Shown: piece after piece, positions 26,893 through 35,818 of the stretch
Layout of the letters: every line of letters begins with the position of its first letter
How positions within the stretch are numbered: the stretch's first letter is position 1
DNA from: Sphingomonadales bacterium
GTDB taxonomy: Bacteria; Pseudomonadota; Alphaproteobacteria; Sphingomonadales; Sphingomonadaceae
Direction of reading: 5' to 3'
DNA: 64,000 bases
Assembly: GCA_016707885.1 (NCBI GenBank)
Contig: JADJGU010000007.1
Location: 1 to 64,000, forward strand
Program-made: the position numbers and the translations under genes
Notes under the pieces: generated by a model
What the model was told of the DNA's origin: nothing
The model's input: the letters and a program-made list of their open reading frames with translations, nothing else
The model's database searches: none

Positions 26893-28476
26893 GTGAACGG
26901 AATGAAACCGATGGGTCTTTGGGCCGAAGGCGACTGGATTGCAGCAATTACCGTCGTCGTCTTAGGAATTTTTCTCGCTTTGGGCGCGAAAATCGCAATC
27001 CAGAAAGAACCGGAATTTGCAGGGCACCCCAAGGGGCTTTACATGCTCTTCTTTGCCGAAATGTGGGAGCGTTTTTCCTATTACGGCATGCGCGCACTGT
27101 TGATTTTCTATCTGACCAAGCATTGGCTGTTCAGCGATGGCAAAGCCAATTTGATCTATGGCGCCTATACCAGTCTGGTTTATATCACCCCTGTTCTAGG
27201 TGGCTATCTGGCCGACCGGTATCTGGGGCAGCGCAAGGCTGTGCTGTTTGGGGGGCTCTTACTCGCGGCAGGTCACACACTGATGGCGGTTGAGGGTGTA
27301 GGCGGGCAGAGCGACCCCACAATTAACGTATTCTGGGCCGCCTTGGCGTTCATCATCGTCGGTTCCGGCTTCCTGAAGGCCAATATCTCGGTGATGGTCG
27401 GGCAGTTGTACAAGCTAACCGACATCCGCCGTGATGGTGCCTATACGGTATTCTATATGGGCATCAATGTCGGTGCCGCCATCGGTACAATCCTTGTTGG
27501 CTATCTGGGTGAAACCATTGGCTGGGGCTGGGGCTTTGGCCTTGCCGGTATCGGCATGCTCGCGGGTCTGGTTGTGTTCGTGCTCGGCAAGAAAGCCCTC
27601 AATGGGGCCGGTGAAGCGCCGGCACCGCTTACAAAATCAAAGGAAATGACCCTTTACGGCATTGGCTTGGCATCGGTCGCTGTGATCTGGGCGCTGGTCC
27701 AATATCAGGATGTCATTCAGGGCTTGCTGGTTGTTTCCGGCGTGTCACTGCTTGGCTATGTGCTGTACGAGAGCTTCAAGCTGGACAAGGAGCCGCGTGA
27801 ACGCATGTTTGCCATCCTTTTCCTGATTTCGCTCAATCCGCTGTTCTGGGGTTTGTTCGAACAGGCAGGTGGTTCGATGAACCTGTTCACCGACCGGTTT
27901 GTGGATCGTGGCGGTGTTCCAGCGGCGATCTTCCAGTCGATCAACCCGATTATCATCATGATTTTTGCGCCGGTCTTTGCTGGCCTTTGGGTTTGGCTAG
28001 GCAAGCGGGGTAGTGAGCCTTCAGCACCCGCAAAATTCGGTCTAGCATTGCTGCAAATGGGCTTTGCCAATCTGGTGCTGGTATGGGGCGCTGAAGCCTT
28101 CGGCGTCGCAGCGATGACGCCTGTCATTCTGGTCTTCGCCTATTATCTGCTGGCAACGACTGCAGAGCTTTGCCTCTCGCCCGTCGGGCTTTCGGCGATG
28201 AACCGGCTCGCGCCGAAATTCCTCGCCTCGCTCATCATGGGCGCCTGGTTCTACATGACGGCGGTTGGTAATTTCGTCGCGGGCAAGATTGGCGAAGCCA
28301 CTGGCGGACATGATGGCCAGATGACCAAACAGGGCCTGCTCGACGTCTATGAGCTGTTCGGATGGATATCTATAGGCGTTGCCGTTGTCGTCCTCCTGCT
28401 ATCGCCGATGGTGAAGCGCTGGATGCACCTGGATACGCTGAAGGATGAGGAACCTGCAGCGGACAAGGCGGCCTGA
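26893..28476 (+). CDS. POT-family proton-coupled peptide transporter
   Basis: The 527-residue protein has 12-14 membrane helices and the POT signatures: EMWERFSYYGMRALLIFYL near residue 58 (the ExxER proton-coupling motif) and GSGFLKANISVMVGQLY. The start given is GTG with GGAAGGTGG upstream; an ATG three codons later is an alternative. It imports di- and tripeptides. The next genes encode two exported amidohydrolases starting 2 bases after its stop, so the group probably handles peptides or related amides. A CGCCCC/GGGGCG hairpin lies in its leader at 26844-26860. Confidence 0.93.
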   Translation: MNGMKPMGLWAEGDWIAAITVVVLGIFLALGAKIAIQKEPEFAGHPKGLYMLFFAEMWERFSYYGMRALLIFYLTKHWLFSDGKANLIYGAYTSLVYITPVLGGYLADRYLGQRKAVLFGGLLLAAGHTLMAVEGVGGQSDPTINVFWAALAFIIVGSGFLKANISVMVGQLYKLTDIRRDGAYTVFYMGINVGAAIGTILVGYLGETIGWGWGFGLAGIGMLAGLVVFVLGKKALNGAGEAPAPLTKSKEMTLYGIGLASVAVIWALVQYQDVIQGLLVVSGVSLLGYVLYESFKLDKEPRERMFAILFLISLNPLFWGLFEQAGGSMNLFTDRFVDRGGVPAAIFQSINPIIIMIFAPVFAGLWVWLGKRGSEPSAPAKFGLALLQMGFANLVLVWGAEAFGVAAMTPVILVFAYYLLATTAELCLSPVGLSAMNRLAPKFLASLIMGAWFYMTAVGNFVAGKIGEATGGHDGQMTKQGLLDVYELFGWISIGVAVVVLLLSPMVKRWMHLDTLKDEEPAADKAA

Positions 28477-28478
28477 AG

Positions 28479-29882
28479 ATGAGGGAACGGTTCCGCTGGT
28501 CTATCCTCGCCGCCCCGCTTGCCCTGATTGCCTGCTCGAACACCGCCGAAGCGCCCAAAAGCGCTTCGGCAGCGGCACCTGCGGAAAAACCGGCCAAGCT
28601 CAATAAAGACCCCTATCCGTCGACCTACAAGCCCTATCCCGGGATGGCGACGGCGATCCGTAACGTCACCATTTTCGATGGTGAGGGCGGCCGGATCGAC
28701 AATGGTGTGGTGTTTTTTGCGGGTGACAAAATCCAATCGGTTGGTGGACCTGACACGCCGATACCGGCGGACATTGCCGTGTTCGATGGCGCAGGCAAGT
28801 TTGTGACGCCGGGGATCATCGATATCCACTCGCATCTGGGCGACTATCCGACGCCGTCGGTCGCCGCGCATGACGATGGCAATGAAGCGACCAGCCCGAC
28901 AACACCCGAAGTCTGGGCGGAGCATAGTGTCTGGCCGCAGGATCCGGGTTTCAGTCGCGCGCTGGCCAATGGCGGCGTGACGTCGCTACAAGTCCTGCCC
29001 GGATCAGCGAACCTGATGGGTGGTCGTTCGGTGGTGCTCAAAAACGTTTACGCGCGTACCGTGCAGGGAATGAAGTTCCCCGGCGCGCCCTACGGCCTGA
29101 AGATGGCTTGTGGCGAAAATCCGAAGCGGGTTTATGGTGCCAAGGGACGGATGCCGTCCACCCGCATGGGCAATCTCGCCGTGAACCGCCAGACATGGAT
29201 CAAGGCGCAGGAATATAAGAAGAAGCGGGATTCGGGTAAGGACTTTACCCGCGATATCGGTATGGAAACGCTGGCTGGCGTACTCGACGGCGACATCAAG
29301 ATCCAGAACCACTGCTACCGCGCCGATGAAATGGCCATCGTCCTCGATATGGCTAAAGAGTTTGGCTATAAGGTATCGACCTTCCACCATGCGGTGGAGG
29401 CCTATAAGATTGGCGATCTGCTCAAGGAAAACGATGTTTGCTCGGCCGTCTGGGCCGATTGGTGGGGTTTCAAGATGGAGGCCTATGACGCCATTCCTGA
29501 AAATGCCGCAATCTTGCAAAATGCGGGCGCGTGCGTGATCATCCATTCGGACGACGAAAATCAGATCCAGCGGTTGAACCAGGAAGCGGCCAAGGCACTT
29601 GCCAATGGTCGCCGTATGGGTTTCCAGATTTCGGATGCCGACGCCATTCGCTGGTTGACCTATAACCCGGCCAAGGCGCTGGGCATTGAAAAGATGACTG
29701 GCAGCCTGAAACCCGGAAAGATGGCCGACGTCGTGCTGTGGAACGGCAATCCGCTATCGGTCTATTCGCGGCCAGACAAGGTTTGGGTCGATGGCGCGCT
29801 GCTGTTCGATGCAAGCGATGCTAAGCGCAGGCCAGTCAGTGATTTCGAGCTTGGCCAGCCCGGCGAAGGAGATGTGAAATGA
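28479..29882 (+). CDS. Exported amidohydrolase, lipoprotein-like leader
   Basis: The 467-residue protein has a lipoprotein-like leader (LALIAC, Cys at about 19) and a Pro/Ala linker. The amidohydrolase barrel follows with the metal motif TPGIIDIHSHLGDY, a later catalytic His region VIIHSDDENQI, and the composite-domain end TGSLKPGKMADVVLWNGNPL. It belongs to the imidazolonepropionase/dipeptidase-like group of the amidohydrolase superfamily. Its place after a peptide transporter suggests peptide or amide hydrolysis at the cell surface. Its stop overlaps the next gene (ATGA). The precise substrate is unknown. Confidence 0.85.
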   Translation: MRERFRWSILAAPLALIACSNTAEAPKSASAAAPAEKPAKLNKDPYPSTYKPYPGMATAIRNVTIFDGEGGRIDNGVVFFAGDKIQSVGGPDTPIPADIAVFDGAGKFVTPGIIDIHSHLGDYPTPSVAAHDDGNEATSPTTPEVWAEHSVWPQDPGFSRALANGGVTSLQVLPGSANLMGGRSVVLKNVYARTVQGMKFPGAPYGLKMACGENPKRVYGAKGRMPSTRMGNLAVNRQTWIKAQEYKKKRDSGKDFTRDIGMETLAGVLDGDIKIQNHCYRADEMAIVLDMAKEFGYKVSTFHHAVEAYKIGDLLKENDVCSAVWADWWGFKMEAYDAIPENAAILQNAGACVIIHSDDENQIQRLNQEAAKALANGRRMGFQISDADAIRWLTYNPAKALGIEKMTGSLKPGKMADVVLWNGNPLSVYSRPDKVWVDGALLFDASDAKRRPVSDFELGQPGEGDVK

Positions 29883-31171
29883 AGCATCTTCTTTTCGTAG
29901 CCGTGGCTGCGATTGCCATCGCGTCGCCTGTTTCAGCCGAAACCATTGCTATCACCGGCGGCAAGTTGGTGATTGGTGACGGTTCGGCCCCGGTTGAGGG
30001 TGGTACTGTCGTTGTCCGCGACGGGACCGTAGTTGCTGCCGGGAAGAACGTTGCTGTTCCTGCGGGCGCACGAACCATCGATGCGACAGGCAAATGGGTA
30101 ACGCCGGGCGTTTTCGCAGGATTCAGCCGCCTCGGGCTTTCCGAAGTCGATGCCGTCGACGGCACCAATGACAAAGGCGGCGGCAAAAGCGGCTTTTCCG
30201 CCGCCATTGACGTAGCGCCTGCCATTGATCCGTTCCGTTCGCCGATAGCGGTCAATCGCAGCGCAGGTGTGACTCGCGCGGTCGTTGCTCCAGATGGCGG
30301 AGGCAGCATCTTTGCAGGGCAAGGCGCAATCGCCGACCTTGGCGCCGATACCGAGCCGGTGACCAAAGCGCGTGCCTTTCAGTTCGCGCAGTTCGGCGAA
30401 GCCGGGGCGGCGGCGGCAGGTGGCAGTCGTTCGGGCAATTACCTGCACTTCCGCGCCATGCTGCGCGAGGCGCAGGATCATGCCGCTGGTGGCGATGCCT
30501 TTGATGACGATCTGCTGAAGAAAGAAGATGCGCGCGTCCTGCAGGGCGTGCTGCGCGGTGAGCAGCGTTTGCTGATCCATGTTGAGGGTGCAAACGATAT
30601 GCTGCGCCTGCTCGACCTCAAGCGCGAGTTTCCGGCGATCAAAATGATATTCGTCGGGGCCAGCGAAGGCTGGCGGGTGGCGTCACAGCTGGCGCAAGCC
30701 GGTGTTCCGGTGATTGCCTCCGCGCTCAATGATCTGCCTGCTACATTTGAAATGCTGGGGGCCACACAGTCCAACATCGGGCGGATGAAAGACGCGGGTG
30801 TCAAGGTCGCGATCGGTATGATCAACGACCGGGATTCACACCAGTTGCGCTACACCACGCAATATGCCGGCAATCTCGTCAGCCTGCAACGCGTGCCGCG
30901 CGCGAGCGGACTGACCTGGGATGAGGCATTTGCGGCGATCAGTTCGGCTCCGGCAGAAATTCTGGGCTTTGGCGATCGTCTGGGCAGTCTGAAGGCTGGC
31001 AAAGCGGGAGATGTCGTGGTGTGGGACGGTGATCCGCTCGAATTGACCAGTTCGCCTACACATGTGCTGATCGATGGCATCGAACAGCCGCTGGGCAACC
31101 GGCAGGATCGGCTGCGCGACCGCTATCGTACACCGCAGGAAGGCAATTTGCCCAAAGCCTATGAACATTGA
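29879..31171 (+). CDS. Amidohydrolase paralogue lacking the HxH metal motif
   Basis: The 430-residue protein has a signal peptide (to about residue 20, SPVSA) and the amidohydrolase composite domain at both ends (ITGGKLVIGDGSAPVEGG; LGSLKAGKAGDVVVWDGDPL). Where its neighbour has TPGIIDIHSHLG, this one reads TPGVFAGFSRLG, so the first two metal ligands are gone. A lone His (LLIHVEGANDML) remains mid-barrel. It overlaps the intact amidohydrolase gene by 4 bases. It may be a non-catalytic partner of that enzyme or work with one metal; this is inference. Confidence 0.85.
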   Translation: MKHLLFVAVAAIAIASPVSAETIAITGGKLVIGDGSAPVEGGTVVVRDGTVVAAGKNVAVPAGARTIDATGKWVTPGVFAGFSRLGLSEVDAVDGTNDKGGGKSGFSAAIDVAPAIDPFRSPIAVNRSAGVTRAVVAPDGGGSIFAGQGAIADLGADTEPVTKARAFQFAQFGEAGAAAAGGSRSGNYLHFRAMLREAQDHAAGGDAFDDDLLKKEDARVLQGVLRGEQRLLIHVEGANDMLRLLDLKREFPAIKMIFVGASEGWRVASQLAQAGVPVIASALNDLPATFEMLGATQSNIGRMKDAGVKVAIGMINDRDSHQLRYTTQYAGNLVSLQRVPRASGLTWDEAFAAISSAPAEILGFGDRLGSLKAGKAGDVVVWDGDPLELTSSPTHVLIDGIEQPLGNRQDRLRDRYRTPQEGNLPKAYEH

Positions 31172-31196
31172 CGCCTGACGGCGGGAGGAGGGACCT

Positions 31197-31880
31197 ATGG
31201 ATAGTCTGGCACCGTTGTTAACAGCCTGCGTGTTTTTCGTAGGCAGCCACTTCCTGATGTCCCACCCGTTGCGGCGGTCTTTGACTGGCCGATTGGGTGA
31301 GAAGGGCTTTTTGGGGCTCTATTCGCTGGTGTCGCTCATCGGCTTTGGCTGGATGATGTGGGAGTTTTCGCGTGCGCCCATGGGGGCAATGTATTGGGCG
31401 CAGACCGATCTGATCTGGATCGTCGCAAGCATACTCACCCTGCTCGCCGCAATCCTTTTTGCAGGCTCATTCAGCGGCAATCCCGCATTGCCCGATCCCG
31501 GTGGCGACAGTATTCGCACATTGGCGGCGAAAGTACCGACAGGCGTTTTCCGCGTCACCCGGCATCCGATGATGTGGGGCTTTGCGCTGTGGGGGTTGTC
31601 GCATATGCTAGTAGCGCCGCGCATGGACAGCTTTCTGTTCAACGGGAGTCTGGTCTTTTTGGCGCTGGCAGGATCCTATGGACAGGACCGCAAGAAGGCA
31701 GCCACGATGGGCAATGCCTGGACCAAATGGGAAAGGCAGACGAGTTACCTTCCTCGCCTGAGCCAGCTGGGCAGAATCGAACTGCGGACATTGCTTATCG
31801 GCGCGGTTTTCTGGTTCGCGGCAACATGGGCGCACAGTCTGGCAGGCAGTTATGGTGCGGGAATCTACCGCTGGCTATAG
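31197..31880 (+). CDS. NnrU-family membrane protein
   Basis: The 227-residue protein has six membrane helices and the NnrU pattern: FFVGSHFLMSHPLRRSL, GEKGFLGLYSLVSLIGFGWM and RVTRHPMMWGFALWGLSHML. NnrU was named for its link to nitric-oxide/nitrite reduction and resembles the methyltransferase-like MAPEG/ICMT fold; its biochemical role is unresolved. It follows the amidohydrolase pair by 25 bases on the same strand, with GGGAGGAGGG as ribosome site. No denitrification genes are nearby. It ends 6 bases into the convergent aldo/keto reductase. Confidence 0.87.
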   Translation: MDSLAPLLTACVFFVGSHFLMSHPLRRSLTGRLGEKGFLGLYSLVSLIGFGWMMWEFSRAPMGAMYWAQTDLIWIVASILTLLAAILFAGSFSGNPALPDPGGDSIRTLAAKVPTGVFRVTRHPMMWGFALWGLSHMLVAPRMDSFLFNGSLVFLALAGSYGQDRKKAATMGNAWTKWERQTSYLPRLSQLGRIELRTLLIGAVFWFAATWAHSLAGSYGAGIYRWL

Positions 31881-32870
31881 CCTGACCATCCGCATCCCGG
31901 CCTCGCCATAGCGCGGGCCGGCAGTGCCGCCACGCGGGGCAGCCGCTTCCAGCTTGGCCAGATCGTCGGCTTCCAATGTGAGATCCGCCGCCTTGGCGCT
32001 GTCTTCCATCGTCACACGACGTTTGAAGCCCGGGATGGGAACAATATCGTCGCCTTGTGCCAGTAGCCACGCCAGCGCGACCTGTGCGTTAGACGCGCCA
32101 TGTTTAGCTGCAACCTCGCTAACGATGTTGACGACCTTCAAATTCGTGGCGAAATTATCCCCCTGATAACGTGGATCGTTCCGGCGCCAGTCATTTTCGG
32201 GCAGGTCATCGAGGCTGCGGATCGACCCGGTCAGGAACCCGCGGCCGAGCGGCGAATAGGGCACAAATCCGATACCGAGTTCGCGGCAGGTGGGAAGAAT
32301 TTCTTCCTCGACATCACGCTCCCACAGCGAATATTCGCTCTGTAGCGCGCTGATCGGGGCGACGGTGGCGGCGCGGCGAAGTGTCGGGGGGCCCGCTTCG
32401 GACAAGCCGATATGCTTGATCTTACCCTCTTTGATCAGGTCGGCCATCGCACCGACGGTTTCCTCAATTGGCACATTAGGATCGACGCGGTGCTGGTAGA
32501 ACAGGTCTATGCAGTCGATGCCCAGACGCTTGAGGCAGCCTTCCACCGATTCCCGGGCATTGGCCGCAGAACCATCGACGCCGACAATCTGTTTGCCGTC
32601 AAAACGGAAGCCGAATTTGGTCGCGATTACGAGTCCGTCACGCTTGCCCTTGATTGCCTCACCAACCAGTTCTTCATTCTGAAACGGGCCGTAAATTTGC
32701 GCCGTATCGAAAAAGGTAATGCCAAGGTCGATTCCGCGGTGGATCGTCTTGATCGCCTCATCTGGATCGGCGGCTTCACCATAGAGGATGTTACCGCCTT
32801 TGATCATTGGCATGCAACCGACACCGATCGCGGAGACTTTCAGGCCGTGACCGAGATTGCGATATTTCAT
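31875..32870 (-). CDS. Aldo/keto reductase
   Basis: The 331-residue TIM-barrel oxidoreductase opens MKYRNLGHGLKVSAIGVGCM. It has the catalytic tetrad regions FFDTAQIYGPFQNEELVGEA (Asp, Tyr), ATKFGF (Lys) and FYQHRVDPNVPIEETV (His), and the NADPH-binding end VPIPGFKRRVTMEDS. It reduces aldehydes or ketones with NADPH; the substrate is not evident. The frame is open upstream, but the ATG at 32870 matches homologues and overlaps the symporter stop (ATGA), so the two genes are one transcript. Confidence 0.92.
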   Translation of the reverse strand: MKYRNLGHGLKVSAIGVGCMPMIKGGNILYGEAADPDEAIKTIHRGIDLGITFFDTAQIYGPFQNEELVGEAIKGKRDGLVIATKFGFRFDGKQIVGVDGSAANARESVEGCLKRLGIDCIDLFYQHRVDPNVPIEETVGAMADLIKEGKIKHIGLSEAGPPTLRRAATVAPISALQSEYSLWERDVEEEILPTCRELGIGFVPYSPLGRGFLTGSIRSLDDLPENDWRRNDPRYQGDNFATNLKVVNIVSEVAAKHGASNAQVALAWLLAQGDDIVPIPGFKRRVTMEDSAKAADLTLEADDLAKLEAAAPRGGTAGPRYGEAGMRMVRL

Positions 32871-34102
32871 TCTGCCTCTCCTTTTTCGAGGTCGCCCTCT
32901 GCACGAGCGATGGTGCCGGTGACGGCTATATCCATGGTGACGTTGCCCAAGGTGCGCATGATATCGGGGAAAGTCTCGATGGCAACCAATACGGCCAGCG
33001 GTTCGATAGGAATACCCATGGCGATACAGATTGGCGCGATCGCTGCGATAAAGCTGATCGAGCCGGGCAGGCTTACCGAGCCAAGCGTGGTGATCGAGGC
33101 GACCGCAACGCCGATGACGATCTGTTCGGGGCCCAACTCGATACCCATCCAATGTGCGACATAAATGGCGACCGCGAGGTTCATTGCCGGGCTGGTCGCG
33201 CGGAAGATAGCGACGGCCATAGGCAGGACGATATCGGTGCTGCGCGCGCCGACGCCCAATTGTCTGGCACCCTGCACCATGGCAGGAAGTGAGGCGAGCG
33301 AACTTTGGGTCGAGATCGCGACCGATTGCGCCGGGATCGCCGCACGGGCAAAATCGAACAGGTTGAAGCGCGCGCCGAACATCGCGACAGGATAGGCGGA
33401 CAGCATGATGATGGTGCCTATGGCGGTAACGATCAGCACATAATGGACCAGCGCGCCGAAGGCTGCTGCACCTGCAGTCATCCCTAACACTACGCCCAAG
33501 GCAAAAACGCCGATCGGAGCCAACGCTAGCACCCAGCTGATCACGGTGACCATCGCTTCGGCCATCGCCTCGAAGAAACCGGCCAGCATATGCTTCTTGG
33601 TTGGTTCAAGCCGCGTGATTGCAAAGGCAAAGGCGATGGTGAAAATGATGAGCGGCAACAGGGCGTCGCTTGCGGCAGCCTGGAACGGGTTGGTGGGAAC
33701 CACGGCCTTCAGGAACTCGCTGAACGGCGGCGGTGCAGCGGCGGGTTCGACAGCGCCCATCGCCTGCCGCAACGCTTGAGCGGCATCAGGATCGAGCGGG
33801 AACAGCGCCAAAAGCGTTGGCGTGACAATCGCTGCCATGATGGTGACCAGCACGAGGATGGAGATCATGGTGATCACCGATCGTGTCGCAGTACGCCCGG
33901 CGCTCGCTGCGTTGGCTGTCTGTACAATTCCGGTAATCAACAAGGCGACGACGAGCGGGATCACTGTCATCCGAAGGCCGTTGAGCCAGATGGTGCCAAC
34001 CACATCAGCGGCATCGTGGAAAAGCGGCGACCGGTCGCCAACCGCCATCCCGATCAGCAATCCGGCAATCAACGCTGCCAAAATGATCCACGCCTTTTTC
34101 AT
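32867..34102 (-). CDS. Dicarboxylate/amino-acid:cation symporter (DAACS family)
   Basis: The 411-residue protein has eight membrane helices and two re-entrant loops. The family motifs are VVPTNPFQAAASDALLPLI, AISTQSSLASLPAM (the serine-rich hairpin) and ATSPAMNLAVAIYVAHWMG. DAACS carriers bring in glutamate, aspartate or C4-dicarboxylates with protons or sodium. The start at 34102 (MKKAWIILAALIAG) has GGGAG upstream; an in-frame start 63 bases earlier is rejected. Its stop overlaps the aldo/keto reductase start. Confidence 0.9.
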   Translation of the reverse strand: MKKAWIILAALIAGLLIGMAVGDRSPLFHDAADVVGTIWLNGLRMTVIPLVVALLITGIVQTANAASAGRTATRSVITMISILVLVTIMAAIVTPTLLALFPLDPDAAQALRQAMGAVEPAAAPPPFSEFLKAVVPTNPFQAAASDALLPLIIFTIAFAFAITRLEPTKKHMLAGFFEAMAEAMVTVISWVLALAPIGVFALGVVLGMTAGAAAFGALVHYVLIVTAIGTIIMLSAYPVAMFGARFNLFDFARAAIPAQSVAISTQSSLASLPAMVQGARQLGVGARSTDIVLPMAVAIFRATSPAMNLAVAIYVAHWMGIELGPEQIVIGVAVASITTLGSVSLPGSISFIAAIAPICIAMGIPIEPLAVLVAIETFPDIMRTLGNVTMDIAVTGTIARAEGDLEKGEAE

Positions 34103-34253
34103 GCAAGCTCCCATTGTCGATTTTGCGCCTCTTATGCACTGCTGGACAAAACTGACAAGCGGCAAGACTTTACGGCACGGAGTGAATTTCCGGCTTGGAG
34201 CATGTGGCGACGCTGGCTAAGGCTGGACACAACACGCAAAGGGAGTCTGACAG

Positions 34254-35594
34254 TTGGGTGGCAGGAAATATTTCGGCACGGACGGCATCCGCGGACGGAC
34301 CAATGCCAGCGCCATGACCGCCGAAATGGCGATGAAGGTGGGGCAAGCAGCGGGCGCGCATTTCCTGCGCGGTGATCACAAGCATCGCGTCGTGATCGGC
34401 AAGGATACGCGGCTGTCCGGGTATATGGTCGAAAACGCGCTGGTTGCCGGTTTTACCAGCGTGGGCATGGACGTTGTCCAGTTCGGCCCTATCCCGACCC
34501 CCGCGGTCGCCCTACTCACCCGTTCCATGCGGGCCGATCTGGGCGTGATGATTTCGGCGAGCCATAACCCCTATGAGGACAATGGTATCAAACTGTTCGG
34601 GCCCGATGGCTTCAAGCTTTCGGATCAGGATGAACTTGCCATAGAGGCGTTGCTCGATCAGCCACCCAAGCTCGCCAAGTCGATGGATATAGGCCGCGCC
34701 CGGCGCGTCGAGGATGCGCGCGGGCGTTATATCCACGCGGTAAAGGCGACCTTGCCCGAGCATATCCGTTTTGACGGTCTGCATGTCGTGCTCGATTGCG
34801 CGCATGGGGCGGCCTATCAGGTGGCGCCGGCAGCCATATGGGAATTGGGAGCAAAGGTTACTGCGATTGGGGTCAATCCCAATGGCAAGAACATAAATGA
34901 TCGCGTCGGCTCCACCCACACGGCTACATTGCAGGAAACCGTGGTCGCTGCAGGTGCCGACATAGGTATTGCGCTGGATGGCGATGCGGACCGTCTGATT
35001 GTCGTGGATGAACAAGGCCGCGTTGTTGATGGTGATCAGATAATGGCACTGCTCGGAACCGCGATGAGCCGCAATGGTTTGTTACGTGGGAAAGGCATTG
35101 TCGCAACGGTGATGTCGAACCTCGGTCTTGAACGCTATTTGCAAAGCCAGAATCTCGAACTGGTCCGCGCCAAGGTTGGCGACCGTTATGTGCTGGAAGA
35201 AATGCGCGCGCGTGGGATGAATGTCGGAGGAGAGCAATCGGGGCATATGATCATGCTCGACCATGCCACTACCGGTGACGGAACCATAGCCGCGCTGCAG
35301 GTTCTCGCCGAACTGGTCGAGAGCGGAAAGAAGGCCAGTGAATTGCTGCATCTCTTCGATCCGGTTCCGCAGCTGCTCAAAAACGTACGCTATTCGGGTG
35401 GCACGCCACTGGAGAATGTTTCGCTAAAATCGGTAATTGCCGAGGCGGAAAAGGAGTTGGAGGGTTCCGGGCGCCTTGTCATTCGTCCATCAGGCACCGA
35501 ACCGTTGATCCGTGTTATGGCCGAAGGTGACGATGCAAAACAGGTGCGTGCTGTCGTTGACCGTATCTGTGCAGCAGTCGAGGAGGCCGCCTGA
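34254..35594 (+). CDS. glmM: Phosphoglucosamine mutase
   Basis: The 446-residue enzyme has the N-terminal YFGTDGIRGRTN, the phosphoserine loop ISASHNPYEDNGIK (Ser103), the metal loop DGDADRLIVVDEQG and the C-terminal RPSGTEPLIRVMAEG. It converts glucosamine-6-phosphate to glucosamine-1-phosphate for peptidoglycan and lipopolysaccharide. The start is a TTG at 34254 with GGGAG eight bases upstream, matching the usual GlmM beginning. It opens an overlapping run with DUF1272, thiD and rnhB. Confidence 0.97.
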   Translation: MGGRKYFGTDGIRGRTNASAMTAEMAMKVGQAAGAHFLRGDHKHRVVIGKDTRLSGYMVENALVAGFTSVGMDVVQFGPIPTPAVALLTRSMRADLGVMISASHNPYEDNGIKLFGPDGFKLSDQDELAIEALLDQPPKLAKSMDIGRARRVEDARGRYIHAVKATLPEHIRFDGLHVVLDCAHGAAYQVAPAAIWELGAKVTAIGVNPNGKNINDRVGSTHTATLQETVVAAGADIGIALDGDADRLIVVDEQGRVVDGDQIMALLGTAMSRNGLLRGKGIVATVMSNLGLERYLQSQNLELVRAKVGDRYVLEEMRARGMNVGGEQSGHMIMLDHATTGDGTIAALQVLAELVESGKKASELLHLFDPVPQLLKNVRYSGGTPLENVSLKSVIAEAEKELEGSGRLVIRPSGTEPLIRVMAEGDDAKQVRAVVDRICAAVEEAA

Positions 35595-35818
35595 TGCTCG
35601 AAATGCGCCCCGATTGCGAACGCTGCGGTGTCGACTTGCCGGCAAAATCCGGCGGCGCTTTCATTTGTTCGTTCGAATGCACTTTCTGCGCCGAATGTGC
35701 CGATGCGCTCGACGAGCGCTGCCCCAATTGTGGTGGTGAACTGCTTGACAGGCCCACACGCTCGGCAAAGCTTCTGGAAAAATATCCAGCTTCAACCGAG
35801 AGAAAGTATAAGGGATGA
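35594..35818 (+). CDS. DUF1272 zinc-ribbon protein
   Basis: The 74-residue protein holds seven cysteines in CX2C-like pairs: CERCGVDLPAKSGGAFICSF, FCAECA and CPNCGGELL. This is the DUF1272 pattern, probably binding zinc. The start overlaps the glmM stop (TGATG) and the end overlaps thiD (ATGA), so its production is coupled to both. The function is unknown. Confidence 0.88.
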   Translation: MLEMRPDCERCGVDLPAKSGGAFICSFECTFCAECADALDERCPNCGGELLDRPTRSAKLLEKYPASTERKYKG

